DNA of 64,000 nt from Certhia americana (Eukaryota; Chordata; Aves; Passeriformes; Certhiidae): the NCBI GenBank assembly GCA_018697195.1, contig CM031858.1:110995536-111059535 (forward strand). The letters run 5' to 3'. The notes beneath the pieces were generated by a model. It ran no database searches and was not told where the DNA came from. It was given only the letters and a program-made list of their open reading frames with translations. Shown here piece by piece: positions 14,101 through 29,100 of the stretch (the first letter of the stretch is position 1; each line of letters opens with the position of its first letter). A program made the translations under genes and the position numbers.

Positions 14101-17100
14101 GAGGACACTCACAAGTGTTCCAGTCTGTCCTGTTGATGTTTGACTGCCAGATCTTTCATCTTTCCATATTGGTTGATGTAGGACCATGTAACTGCTTCTC
14201 TTTACTCAGACGAGTAAAGTGTATTATAAAGACATTTCTCCTTTGCCTCAGTGAGTATTGATTTTCTGAAATGTGAAATAGAGTGCACAGCAAATGTGCA
14301 AAGGTGCAAGAATCCCATGAAGATCCCTGCCATGGCAGGAGATATTCACTGTCACTATCCTGCCTTTTACATCCTAAGAACTGTATAGCCCATGCAATTT
14401 TGTACTTGCCCTTCTTTTTCTTTTACTCAGGAAACTGACCATCAGAAACAGAGCTACCAAATTATGGTGATTACAGAATTATTTAGATTAAATAATTTAA
14501 TCCTTCATCACTGTAGTTTCCATGGTTAGTGCTCTCTTTTCATTGTTGGGTTTTATCCTGTTTTTCATTTCATCTTGGAAGCAATAAAGCACAAGATAGT
14601 TTCAGGCTGGGTCACGGAGCAATCAAACTGAATGACAAGCAGTGTTGCCTACTTGAGAAGTGCAAAAGGTCTGCTTGGCTGCAATTTGAAGCAATCTGCC
14701 TCTTGAATTTGTGATCATGGGATTCTCATATTCTTTCAAACCCTGAGTGATCAGTCTTCATGAGATTTGCTTAAAATCCTATAATTTGGAAAGAAAAATC
14801 ACCATTTTGCATTCTTATTTTTGTTCTGCGTTGTTGACCACCTTGGATATTCTATGATCTGCTTCTAACTATTACATAAAGGTAGAGGCTGGAAATATTA
14901 CTTGTGTTCTTTGTTTTCTATTTTAATGAAAGCAGAGTCTTACAAGTTCCCTTACATTGAGTGACATTATTCACATGGCTCCAAGAGATACAGCTTTAAA
15001 AAAAAGCCACTCTGTATTACAAGAGTCATGGTACCATTGGGTAAGTTACTAATTCTGGTATCCTGCAGTATTTGAAGAATGGAAAGAGAGATGAGTTAAT
15101 GATTTTAAAAACTTTTTTGTTCCTTTGTCTTCACCAACGACTTAGAGACTAAATGCTTCTGGAATTGCTAGTACTGTTCCATATGGGTTTCCAGGCAACT
15201 ATGGAAAAAGGATGCATATATTATACATTCTGCATTATGCATCAATTATTTAATCAAAAGTTCAAAAGGGCTTGATTTAGCATATTCCCTGCAGACAAAT
15301 CCTTAGTCTGTAAGTGTTTGCTCAGAGCACAATATCCTGAAAATAGGCTCAGATTTTCTTTTCCTTTCAACTGTAAAAGTTTATTAATATGCTTGACAAT
15401 CATAATAGCTGTTAGAGAGCTGGCATATAACCTGTATAGTTGGCATGTTCATTGAGGGACCGCTATTCAGCCTTTTCTTCAGTGTTAGCATGAAGTGTAC
15501 TCTTGTTATATAAGAGGGTTGTGTTATCTCTGATGTCCCTGAGTATTTGCTCATAAAGGCTGCCACTGCAAGTCTGTCTCATCCAAGAATGAGACAAGAA
15601 CTATTAGTGGATATTTGGAATTAATTTTCATGTCAAATGGAGAGAAACAAGGATATCTACCTTAAAACTCTTATATTTTCCGTTGCTTAGAGATTGATTT
15701 TTCAAATATACCCCTGATCCGAAGCAGCTCCTGTTGAAAACAGAAGTTGCAGAAGATTGTCAGCTAATATTATTTTGTCCTTTAAAGAGGAAAATGACTG
15801 ATTTGGCTTTCTTTAAGTCAGAAGTTGACAGAAACGTGGCCTAGGTCACGTCACAAATACACCTACATGCTGCCCTCTGCTACACAGGTGGCACAGCTCT
15901 GCCTCAATGCAGACAGCTTTTGTAATTGGATCATAGCTGAAAATCTCTTCTTACTGACTTCCTGAACTCTGTGAAGACTGCCATTCACTGTGCTATTTCT
16001 GATGGCTTTCCTGATGAACGTGTGAGGTTGGACAGTCTGTTCTGTTCCCTGCTCATGTCTCTGAACATCTGCTGCTGGTAATAGGCATCACTCACCTTTG
16101 TCTGGCAACCTTTGGCTTAGTTTCCCCAAGCCAGAAAGTTTTTGGTATCCTATTTCACATTGCTCCTCTTAATAAATACTTCAAACAAAAGAAAATTATT
16201 ATTATTGTTATTATTGTTGTTATTATTGTTGTTGTTGTTATCTTGGTAATCTTGTAGACAGTCTAAAAATTGTGAAATGAGTGTAGACATACTGTTTAAT
16301 GGAAACAAACCAATACCTTGGTGATCACAGAATCACTGTATCATCTGATTCTGAGATCTTTTTCTTCTTTCACCCTCATGTTTTTCCCCTCAATCTATAG
16401 CTGTGTTTTTAAGTCTCCTTCTCTATTTTTCTGTCCCTTCTTCAGCTTTATGTCATTATCTGTGGCATTTGCTTTATCTCTGATTTCTCTGCAACCCTCA
16501 TTTCCTTGTCTGCTCTCTCTTTTCCTGTTATTCTCTTGGTTTCAAAACCCTTTTTTCAGGCAAACTCTCACTTATACTTGAGCCTTCATTCCTTTTCCTT
16601 GGGCTGTTCTGATCTGTCCTGTTTGGGTCTTTTGCTGGGTCTTTCCTGGTGTCACATGAGCACCTCCATAATGTGTTAGAGTGCATTAAGCAGTGTGACT
16701 TAATGCCTGTCACATAGGGGTCATTCTCTAAGGGGTTTTTCTTTATGACATCCTGTTTATGTGGCAAGGGGAAAAGAAGTAACAGGTCATCTTTGGAGAA
16801 GTTTTTAGTGAGTTTGGTGATCGTGGTCCTTTGTTCCTAAGAACCTTCATCTTGAAGCCCTGTGTCTCCATTCTGGACTTGAAGCAATTATTCTTGAGGA
16901 GTCATACATGAGCTCAGTCCATACATACATGTTTTCTGTAGAGACTAAAGGACAGTTTTTATGTACTTGCAGATTCCTGACAGGATAAGCTGGGCTATTT
17001 TGCCCAATATGTATGTTGTAGCATTGCATTCACAGAATCACAGAATTATTTAGGTTGGAAAAGACCTCCAAGGTCATCAAGTTCAACCTTTTACCCATCA

Positions 17101-20100
17101 CCATCTTGTCAGCTAGACCAAAGTACTTAGTACCACATCCAGGTATTTCTTGAACACCCCCAGGGGTGGTGACTCTACCAACTAACTCCCTGGCAGCCTG
17201 TTCCAATGCTTAACAACCCTTCCAGTAAATAAATTCTTCCTCATGTTTTGAACTCCCTCCCCACTGCATCTGCCAAGTTGGGAATTTTTACCCTGCTCTG
17301 GTTTTTAAGCCATCAGTCAGCTCAGGAGAATGAGTATGCGCTACACAGCTTTCCTCCACTTTAACCACGCAATCTGCAGCATCTTCCTGCCTAAGCAGTG
17401 GTCTCCATCACAACCTGACACAGAAAGTCTGATATGTCTCCAGCCAGTCCTCATGCCTGTCTCCAGTAACTTTTACAAATAAGCCCACAGTGGAGCAAGC
17501 CCACAGTGGAGCCAGCCCGCTGTGGAGCCAGCCACAGTTAGTGGTGAAAGTTCTCAGGGATTTTGGGATTCTTCAGGGTGAGGACAGCAAACAGTCCCCA
17601 GAAGGAAAGTCAGAATGTGGGTCCTGATGTAATGTTTATTATAATTCTCTCCTCCTGTAATTCTCAAAGTGTGGTTTTTTTGCATGCTCATTTGTTTTCA
17701 GTTACATCAAAAGTTTGTGAAACTAGTAATATAGATCAACTTCATAACACCCAGAATATTCAGAGAAAAGCATTATATCATATTTTACTGCATCTAATTT
17801 TATTTTCAGTAAGTCTTAGTGGAAGATTTCATGCAGCAAGTATCTGGTATGCTAGGGCAAATTGTGAAAACAGAAGATGTTGGCTATAAAAGTAATTTCC
17901 TGCTTTCATAAGCGTGAAGAGACTGCACAGTATAATGTCCTCAGTGGGTATTGTTATTAATACAATTCTGGGTCTCTATACAATGAACATTCAGCTTCCT
18001 GGCATTAATGTTTGTGATATACAATGGCTTTACAGAGGCCATTTTCCTTGTGCTGAATCAAGGCATTCCTAGGCTGAATTCAGACTGAGTTGTATTTGTG
18101 ATACTATTTTTGTCTGCAGAGGTTTTCTAGCAGGGTGTTTGGCCCTTTAACCGAGAAAGTGTAAGCTAATTCCACAGAAGTTCTCTGTCTGCTCAGCCTT
18201 TTCTTTGGTCCATGTGGATGGATAGATGGATGTCTCCTTTCCTGACAGGGAGTAAATTGAAAGTAACTCCTTTGAACTCATTGACATCACTATGGCACAA
18301 AGGAAAGAATGAATCAGTCTCTCAGTGTGTCTTGTTTGAGGAGGTTGAACTCAATTTCTGATAAATGAAGTTGACACTAGTATCATACTGCATCTCTTGT
18401 AAAGGTCCTGATCTTCCCCAAGTTTAATTTTCCACAGTTCATTCATCTCTATTTTGCCTTGAAACTCTTTATTTTGTCTTGGATTTGCAGGATATCTTTA
18501 AGGACTACGTGTGTAAAATAAAGGATGACAGATAAGTGGCCATGTACATCGAGACTCTTACTCCATCTAGGGGCCCTGACAACATCATTAAAGAGCTTCT
18601 GTCACACACGGGGGAAGGATGGATGTGCAAAACTTCACCTAAATCTCATTTATCTGCCATTTCACATTCTGCAGTCTCATTGCCTTTCTCAGTGTTGCTG
18701 ATTGTTGAGCTATGTTTGTAGCAACTGGAGCTTTTCTCCTTGGCCTAGTCCTTATTTCCTCAAGAGATGTAAAATTTTAGAGCATGGTATTTTAAGGGAA
18801 GATGTTGCAGCCTTCTGGTTTGTGAGTCCTGGTTACTGAGGGAATCAGCTGGGGAAGTGGAGCACTGACCCACTCTGGCAGAAGACATTGCTTTGAATGT
18901 GAGTAATGTCAGGAGAGAAAATCTGGAAAGATTGTTTGAACACAAAGACAGAGTTTAATCTAATATTCTGGATCGTTTATCTGAATAAGAGGCTGCCTAT
19001 TCAAACGAAATTGATACCTCAAAAATGGTTATTCGAGATACCAGGATCCATCTTTCCTTCTTTTCCAAGCTGATTGTAGCTCATGTTCCAGAAGATGTTT
19101 GGGCAAATAAATTGCACTGTTTTCAAATGTAATGCATGATTAAATACCTATGAAAGTTGGAACCTGTGACACTAATTAGCAGCTTGATTACCAATCTCAT
19201 GAAAAAGTTAAATAAGATCAGTCTGATCTGTCCTTATGATTTCAGCCATAAGATGCTTTTTCACCAAAGTCCTGTATGTCACATGAATGTCTTGCTTCAT
19301 AGCAATGTTCTTGCTCTCAACAGCTGAAGTTGGTACTGGGATTTTGTCCCAGGAACCCTCTGGATTGAATCAAACTCTTCAGTAGAGAGAAGCATATGCT
19401 AATAGTCTTTAGTATGTCTCTTCTGCTCTGGGGATGAAAAACGCAGTTGTGGTATCAGACTGTTTACCCAAGCATTAAGTTCAGTGTAAGAATTTCTCTA
19501 ATTATTTTTAATAGATGAAAATGTTATGGGTCAAATTCAGTCTACATTACATAAGAAAATATTTATATTAATAGAATGAGGATCAGGTTAAGAATTTGCA
19601 TATATGTAAAATATCACATCTTTTATATTCAAGAAAGTGCACGATTCATCTTGCATTAGTATTCTGTACCTTGTGTTGCTGTTTACAGTCTGGCCTACCC
19701 TAAATGATTAAAAAAATAATACTACAGAAAACAAAGGATCACATTCTGAAAAACAGGATATATGCCAAAGAGGACTTTTGTTTTCATGCAGTTCTAAATG
19801 TACAATAGATGCTCATTCTTTTTCATTGACCTTTGTGATATGACTGAACCTTAAAGGTTGATAATGTAATCTCAACTTGTTTTCTATAGCTATTAGGTAA
19901 GAAATTGTTTTAAAGAACCGTTAAATTGCATTTTCCCTTATCATCACAAGTTATTTTTTAAAGGAAACAGCAGTTAATACGAGATTTGGGATAACACCCT
20001 GTATCCTTAAGTTGGTAATGTGTACTGCTTCAAAATCAATGAAAAACGTAAATAACCCAATTTGTTAACATTTGCATTCACTCTGTGGTTGCTTTTGGCT

Positions 20101-23100
20101 GGTAACAGTGCCAAGCAAGCTGTAGTCCTCCTGTGGCATGGGGAGTGTGTTAGGCGGCGGATGGATGGAGCTGGCAGCGGTTGTATCAGAGGGAAAAAGG
20201 AAATTATTGATGAAAGAAAGATGTGGTGTAAGTCAGACTTGGCATTTGAAGAAACATACTGCTGGAGAAGATGTTATCACTGGAATAAGGGCATCCAGCA
20301 TGAAGACAATCTGCCTTTTGCACCGCACGGGTTTGGCACTGTTTGCCTGTCACACGTGTCCGCCCGTACAGGACATCCACGCAGCCGAACCTCCACGCAC
20401 GTAGGGCTGGATTCGACTAAGCACGGAGACAGGGCCATTTTCGGGAGACGGCGGTGGGGATGCTTCGCCTCTGATGCGCTCGCCTGCTGACACCGTGCCA
20501 GGAGAGAGTTAAGATGCTGGAGCGAGTGTGGCTGCATTTAAAATACACCCAGGAGTGCCATCCTGTGGCGAGGACCGCCAGGAGCGTGTGCGGCGTGTCC
20601 CGGCGGCTGGCGCAGATCTCAGCCGGCTTGTCCTGCCTTCTTGCACCATCTGAGCTGCGCCAGCCTCGCACACTGGGGCTCCCTCCTCCTATGTTCACGC
20701 TTTTCCGAGACTCCACTTCAATCTCCGAAGCAGGAGGGCTCACACGTGGCTTCTGATTCTCCTTTGGAAACATTTTAAAAAGTCTCCATGATTTTGGTTG
20801 CTATATTCACTGTCAGGTTCACCAGATCTATATTTTCCAAACTGACCTGAGAACTCAAATGTAAGGCAAGCTGACCTTTTTTAGGAGAAGTGAGAAAGCT
20901 GTTGTGGTATCTTTATCCATTGACCAGGTCTTGTTATCTTACGAGTTCTTTGGCTATTTGAAAGCTGACACTTGCAAAACCCTTTTGTAGGAACTAATAA
21001 GCCTGATCACACAGTGCCCCAAATAATGCCTTTCTCATTAAAATAGTTCTGTAGGTTGGGATCACAAGAATAATAGAGACACAAAGTCTAGAAATGCCAT
21101 TGTCTTGGAGTGGTTAGAAAGTTTCTGACTATGGAATACATGTAGCAATAGGTCTGCTATTTGAACATTGGTCTTTAATTCATAAATACATTTAATTCTT
21201 AAAATAAGAAAATTATGTGTAATCAATGGATGTAAGCCATTGTTGTTGACTTCTTAGCAACAGGACAGAGTTTTAATTCTTTCCTAGTTGTCATCAAAAT
21301 ACTAAGAAGCTTAGAGTTAGATTTTGTATTATTCCATTTTATATATGTTGTACTTAGTTCATCATTTCAAATAAATTATTTCAAAGCACCTTTTAAAAAA
21401 AAGGAAACACTTTACCAGAATCTGGGTGACAAGTAGAGAAGAACAGTTTTGAAGCCCAGTACTCAGGGTGGATCACCCACTGTTCCCTTTTGCAGAACTG
21501 ACTGTCATTAGTGCTGCTCCTTGGCGAGACTGATGGCTTCTGCCACCCACAGATAGCCCTTCAGTCTTAGGTTAAATATAGGTAAGAGAAGATGGTCAGG
21601 AATTGACAGGAGAAGAAGGAACTTCTATTGTAAATTAAGTTACTTCTTAAAAGAAAAATTCTACTGGAGATCTTTACGCACTCATATACCTTGGTGGATT
21701 TGTCAGATACTATATTAAAAGTGAAAAGACCACATTTCAGTGTATTGTTAGCCTAACGATTATTCCACAGTTGATCCAAGTTCTGCAGTGATCAGAATGC
21801 CAGGAGGTTTTAGAATAGGTCATTTTACCTTCTGGGCACAACATAGGTAGAGTATAGAATGCCAGCCCAAGTATGCAGACCGGGGAACCTTTGAAACTTT
21901 CCCTAAATTTTCAGTGCCTCAGTTGCACACATTGTGTCCTGCAGCTTTCCAAACAACCAGCAGCCAGGTTTGGGACCCACTCAGGAATGTCTTCTGTGCA
22001 TGCAGTGTGCAGCTGGCTGGCATATGCACAGAAAGCCCAGCTCCTGAAGGATGGGACATCATTTGTCCCATGACATCTGTGGTACAGGTGATCTGCGTGA
22101 ATCCAGTGAGTCCCAAATACATTGCTCTGCATGCACACTGGTTCAGGAAAAAGCTGCTTCTGTTGGCTAGTCTAAATGTTTGGTTCCTAACCTGGGCACT
22201 CCTCACCACTGGGATGGGCAGGTAGACGTGGATAGCCTTATTCCAGCTTCCTGCTCAGCCAGTGCATACCACACATCTGTGCAGTCTCACAGCACAGGCA
22301 CAAAGGTGAGGAGGAGGAATGTATGCAGCTTACAGGGGATTCGATGGAACTATGGCCTCCCTCTGAATTGCCTCTGCCTTCAAGGGAAAGCTAAAGGGAA
22401 TACCTGAGTATACACAGTGCTGTGAAGGCCCGCAGTACACCTCACACAAAACATTTTGAGGATGTGGAGGAGGACTCAAACATTCAAGAGGCCTCAGGGT
22501 ATGTTCTGTGGGGTTTTATTTATTTCATATGTTAGAGAAGGGCCTTGGAGCATAGCTTACTTGATTTTAGAGAAAAGTCAGTGAGGCACCACTGACTCCT
22601 TTCCAGTAAGAGTTACTGTGGTTTTGCAGTATAGGTTCATGATCAAACAAGGACACATTACAGTATCAATGAAGTTGGCAGAGACTTCTGTAGAGAACAG
22701 GGTCAACTACAGCAGATTGCTTAGGGTTTTGTCCTGTTCAGGTTTGATTGTTTTCAAGGATGGAAACTCCACAGCCTTTGTTGGCAATATCACACAGTTC
22801 AAAAATCCTCACAGGGAAAATCTTTTTCTTACATTTAAATGCTTTCCTGTATTTTAATTTGTGCCTATTTCCTTCAGTCCTTTCACTGTCCTATCCCTGA
22901 GAAGAGTGTGGGTCCATGTTCTACTTTCTTGCATTGGATCATAGAATCATAAAATCATAAAATGTCTTGGGTTGAAAGGGACCTTAAAGATCATCTAGTT
23001 CTAACCCCCTTCTATGGACGGAGATGCCTTCCTCTCAGTCAGATTTCTCAAATTCCCATCCATGGGGATTTGACACATCCCCGTCCTGGCTGTGAACACT

Positions 23101-26100
23101 TCCAGGGATGGGTCATCCACAACTTCTCCAGGCAAAGTGTTCCAGTGCTTCCCCACTCTCACAATGAGGAGTTTCTTCTTAATATCAGATATTTGTGCCA
23201 TGAGTAGTCTGGGTGTGCCAGACTGCGTAGAGTGACAGCTGACACCAGATGTACCCTACCAAAGGTAGGGTACCTTATTTTAGTCCTGAGCAGAAGCAAC
23301 ACCCTGGTGCATTTTCTTCTTCATGTAATGTGATATCCAGAGAGAGTAAAAAACTGCAAGCCTTCATTGCTGGCAGTTTGATCTGCATAGTAGTGGGATG
23401 TGCAGGTAAAGCTTTCAATGGTCAAACTACAGCTGACTGATTTGTGGGGCAGCTTGGCCACCAGCAGATGTAGTTTAGAGGAAAAACATGCTTCAGTCAG
23501 TCCTCTGTTACCTGCTTGGCAGCAGGAGAGAGGGTTGCAAACAGAAAATATGAATAATTTCCCAGGACTTCTTAACACTGACGATGACAAATGGATCCAA
23601 TACCCTAATTTGTGATGGGTTCAGAGATTCTAATGAAAAAAAAAAAAAAAATCATCTAACATATTATATAATACTTTTAGGATTGTTAGACAAGGAAGCA
23701 TAAATCTTTCCCTTTTAATGAAATCCACCTGAAATACCTGACATACAGTCAAGTGCCATTGATTTCAAATGACAGTACAAGTATGCTTAAACTCAAACAT
23801 GTGTGTAAGTGCTTTGCTGGACTAAAATCTTCATGAAATGTACAGTAAAATTCTTGAAATAATTTGAACTCATATTTCTTTATAAGTTTCTTCTTGTGTT
23901 CACCAACAAAGGGAAATATATCAAGGAGAATATTGGTCCTAGCTATCTCTTGGACATGTTTAACTTATATTTACTTAGACCTACTATATGTTAAATAAAT
24001 TTGAAGTGATTGTTAAAGCCCTGATTTAGTCACTTCCTGTATTTGATTCAATGTAATCTCCTCTTCCATGTTCATTTAGTAATAAATGGAGAGATAACTT
24101 TGTAAAGTTCATGGTTAGGGTGCAATAAAAAAAACATGAAACAGAGCAGATGAGGATTTTTGTATTAGTAGATCCATTTAATGGTAAGAAAGCTTAAGCA
24201 CAAAGCTTAAACACACAGACTTTTTAAAAATTTTTAATTTTTTTGTTTACTACTTAGAAGATAAACTTTGCTACAGTTTTCACTTTTTTATGTTTGCTTA
24301 GGGCAACATAATTTCTTGACAGTTGATGTTTGAAGTAATCTGCCTCCTTTGAGATTAGTGATATATCCAAGATTATCTATATCTCAGAGCCTTTCCATAA
24401 TTATAAATTGCATGATGGAGAGAAAAATTCATTTTTCACTGCATAAGTAAATATTAATTTCTTTGCTTTGAGTTGAAAAAAAGGATTGTTGTCCATCTCT
24501 TCTCTCTCATTTGGCCTACTAAAATACTGTATCTACCAAACAGAAAATTACTTACTGCAAATAAATTAAAGCTACTAGTTAAAGTTGCAATTAATTAAAA
24601 ATAATTGGCTTTTTGAAAATGGAGAATGAAGAGCCTAGAAAATGCCTGATAAAAAGAGGGAGGATCAAAATCAGTAAAACTGACATATGTGTGTATAATA
24701 AATAACATTAGATTAAATTGTGTTTTCTCTAAATGTATCCAGAGTACATCTCTTCCACAAATTCACCTGTTGACAGAGTAAGTGATGGAATTTTGCACTG
24801 TAACTACTAATTCCTCACTTTCATTATAAAAGTAGTAAAAAGCAAAAGAAAAAGATATTCTGAACACAGGTAAAGGCAGAAGACCAGGATATAAAACTTG
24901 AAGGAATCTGAAAACTTTTTAGTTTGAGGAAAATACAAAACTCCTTTCGAACTGAGTCAGCCATCTTCATCCTCCTTGCATCCTGCAGGGAGAGACTGAT
25001 CAGTTCTGTCTCAGTGCACTGGCAACAGGCACTCTCCAAATGCTGCTTTAACAGCTGAAGGAGTCCACTGAAGGAAATAACATTTGCAATTTGGAGTGTA
25101 TTTTCATGCCTTAATCTTAATTCTCTGCAGTTCAGTCTGGGTCTCCTCAAAGAGTGCATTTTTTGGTAATGCTTGCTGTGGAATGAATGGCAGCCATCTG
25201 GAATGCTCCTCATCTGCGATGTCCCACTTCTATTCGGACACTGAACTTTATTTACATTCACTAATCACTGATCAGTCTGTTACTGAGCATGCTCAAATAT
25301 AAAACCTTCTCTGATTCTGTTTAAATATTACATAATGTCATAGAAGTTAAATTGGCAGACAGTGTTCACCATAGAAGATGTAATAACGCAGAGCTTTAGC
25401 TTAGCTGTGACTTCAGGGATCACTTAACAGAAAATCTAAAGGGAAACATAATTCAGCAATTGCTTATTGAGATTGTCTACATTTTTTTCAGGCATCAGGC
25501 AAATGAGTGAGGTCGACACCTGGGTAGCTGTGCTGTTTCACAGAGTGTGAGGCCTTTCTGAAGGGTCCATGAATGTTTGTCTGGGCTTCATGATTTTTGA
25601 TAACCTTTTACCACACAGGCACTAGATATAAGCAGCTTTTACTCCTACTGCATAGTAATCATCTGCTGGCACTGAAGGAACAACTGAGAGATTTCTCTGT
25701 TTTTCCAAATCTGTTTCCAAAGGGGCATCTTTCATGCTGAGGCATGACTCACTTTTCGGTGGGAAACGTGGGCAAGGCAACAAAAGCAATTAGAAGTTAA
25801 AAACAAACTTTTGGAGTTTTAGTCTTTTGAGAGAATCAAAGGCAGATTTTAGAGGAGAGAAAGCTCTCCTGCATTTATCTGCTGCTTTGTTACTCTGCAA
25901 ACTCTTCCTGTTAGCATCATGTAGCATGTAGAAATCAGACTTGGGGTTTATTGCACTATGTGTTGTGCAAACAAAGTAACAAGAAATGCCTTCTTCAGTG
26001 AGACTAAAACAGTCTCAAGAATGGATAAATACATAAATGAGCATAGCAAGTATTACGGAAAATGGGTAGAAGAGAAGATGAGCAGTGTAAGATTATCCAA

Positions 26101-29100
26101 AGTTTGCAAGGTTGACATTCTGTAATTACATTGAACAGAATACAGATACCACATTAGCTATAGGCATCAGTTTCTATTAGTACAAATGAGTGGAGCTTGC
26201 AGAGTCCTGTGTTTTACTTCCCTTTTGCCAATATTGACAGTTTGACTTGGCAGCATGATATAATATGTGAAAGTTTGCTTACTGTGTGAGTAACCTTTAA
26301 AAATAATAGAATTTGAGGTGATCAGTAGGGCACTACACCTGAATGTAATCTGCACCAGGTCAAGTGATGCAATGTAAAAGGTAGTGACTATGACAGGATC
26401 TGGTAGCTGTTCATACAGATTGAAGTATTTATTATTCATATTTTATATAAAACCTGGATTATTCCAGGTCATGTAGCAGTCAGACTAGAAAAGACATCTT
26501 TTCTTAATGTTTGAGGAGGAAGGTGTGGGATTCAACTCAGTTAACTTTACCAGCATCGAGGTTACATGTCTCATGTAAACATGTTGCTTTAGACTTGGAA
26601 GAAATGAAGAAATATGGGCAGATTCAAAGCACTGTTCATCCCACCTGTCTCCCAACAGATGCTTTAAGGTGCTTTTTTCCTTCACTGACATGAGAGGGAG
26701 CCTTGGTCACTGGTCAACAGTAGACACTTAGTTTTTTGCATTTAATTTAGCTGCATGATTCTTGTCCATAACAACTGACTTGAGTAAAGGTCAGAGACTT
26801 CAGTCATCTGTGCAGCAGCCTAACAACATGTCCTTGTGATTTTGAGTTAGACATTTGAGCAGGTATTTTGAAAATCAGTAGTTCTTGTTAAATGTCTGGC
26901 TCACATCCATCTTCCATCTCCTCCTCCAAGAAATATTACTTTCCAGCCTCTTAGATATATGTAAAATTAATGAATAAAATGCAGAATAAAATAGTGCAGC
27001 AGGATTGTTGTTTATTCAGCTTCAAGTGGAACCAAAGTGTTTCTGAAGGAAAAGAAAAACCCAAGTAAAATTATTTATAGCACAAATAGACAGCAGTTCC
27101 TTGAGACTAATATTTCATGGTGGGTAGGGAACTCTTACAGCTGTGTAATTTCCAGTAAGTCATTTTCTTAGTCTTGTGCCCTACCTTTCTGGCATACCAA
27201 TGAACATCAGGAGAACTTAAGAGGCTTTTACGTTAGAGTTAACAGTAAAACGAGCAATTTTCTCTCAGATGTGTTTAGTATACTGATGTTATTAGTCCCA
27301 TGTCTGCTAGCCTCTGGACATTTTCTTTCCCAAGACCATCATCAAACTAACTCTGGATATGGCTGTTACGAGAAATATAATATCAGCAGAAAACAAAACA
27401 ACAAAAAACTCCACATTAAAATATGACAGCCGGATAGTATCAGTAGTAAATCACGTGAAGAATAAAGACACCAATCCCTGTTTCAATCTTATTCATAGTG
27501 CCAGCTCTTTTCCTCCACATTCAAGAGTTTTCCACTACTAGGCTACAGCAATTAAAGTTTAATTACAGCATGAAATTCTCACTGTTAGAGGGTCTGGGTG
27601 TCCGGTTCTTCCTCCCTGGGTAACCTTTTATCAAGGTAAGGGGAAACCATCACAGTTCCCAATGACTGCAGAAGTTAACTTGTATGGTCAAAATAATTCC
27701 TGCACAGGCTGCTTGAAAGGTACCCCAGCGCTTCTGATGACATGATTTGTTACCCTTCAAATTGCCCTTTTCCACTCTCATGCTTTTTTCTGCTACCACA
27801 CTCATGCACTCCCAGATAAGCAGCCTGTCCCTGCTTATTCTTTTCTCACCAGCTCTAATGTTGCTGATTTTACATCCTTATTTAGTATTTATGATAAGAG
27901 TGTCCATTAATTTTTGCCTTGGTTGGTAGTGCTGGTACCTCTGTTTGTCCTGTTTCTTGGATTGCTCTCTTGTTAGTGTAGCCTCAAGTCAAGGTGACCC
28001 ATCTGCCTATGGCATTACTCTTTTCTTTGCAATTTGCTATGCCATGTAATTTCTCACATTGTTATCTTTCTGTAGTTCAGGTTTGATGATTTGCACGCAT
28101 AACCAGAAGCCAACTTGATGAAACTGCTGGTGGAAGCACCTTCTTCATCTGCTTGGTCTGAATGACCAGAGACAGCCCCCATGGCCAGCAACAGCCTGCA
28201 TGGCCTTGAGGGAAACATCTCGGTTCACCTTTTGCTTTCTGCCTGTCCTTCCCTCTTAATACTGCCACAAAATACATGCACGTGGTCCAGCCATGCATGT
28301 TCCTGCATCTTCTGGCATGTTGCTCTATATTTCTGGTACTTTCCTTGGCTGTCTTGTGTGGTGGAATTCTCCTTAACCCTTCTCTCCTGGACCAGACAAT
28401 GCCTGCTTTCTGGTGACTTCCTCCATTCTCTCGCCTCTGAGCCATGTGGAGAAGCTGCCCAGGAAGGGTCAGTTATTACGTGCCAGCTGTCTTCCTGGAG
28501 GTCGTTCATCTTCCATTTATCCAGATTACCTCTGTGACAGTGAAAACTGATTGAGTGGGAATGGGAATGACTGCGTTAAGAGGATCTGAGACCTATGCCA
28601 GATTTTTTATGGGGAAGTTGCTCTTCCACCAGCCAGAAAACAAACAGAAGAGTTCAGAGGTTGTGTACTCCACCCACCCAGCTGTAGTGGGTTGACTCTG
28701 GTTGGATGCCAGACACCCACCAAAGCATCACTATCACTCCTCTCTGCAGCTGGTCAAGCAGGAGAAGATACAACAAAGGGTTGAGATAAGGACAGAGAGA
28801 GATCACTCTCCAAATAACATCACAGACAAAACAGATGCTAATTAGAGACAGGAATTGAATGTATTGCTAACAAAATCAGAGCAGGATAATGAGAAGTAAA
28901 ATAAGACCTTAAAAACATCTTTCCCCCCATCCTCCCTCCTTCATAAGCTCTTCCTCCTCCACCTCAGTGGCACAGGGAGACAGAGAAGGGGGATTATGGA
29001 CAGTTCATTAGGGGCTGTTTCTGTTGCTGCTCAGGGAGAGGAGTCCCTCCCCTGCTCCAGCCTGGGGTTTCTCCCATGGAGACAGTTCTCCATGAACTTC

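Noticed and set aside
20062..20490. 142-codon open frame overlapping the CpG island
   Set aside because: Low-complexity composition effect of GC-rich sequence; no recognisable domain, and overlapping frames on the other strand are equally open.
20514..20756. 80-codon frame beginning with ATG inside the island, with a TATA-like box just downstream
   Set aside because: No homology I recognise, and the TATA-like sequence lies inside the frame rather than upstream.
24824..25261. 145-codon open frame on the minus strand
   Set aside because: No known domain, ends in a poly-Phe/Leu tract from a simple repeat, no splice or promoter context.
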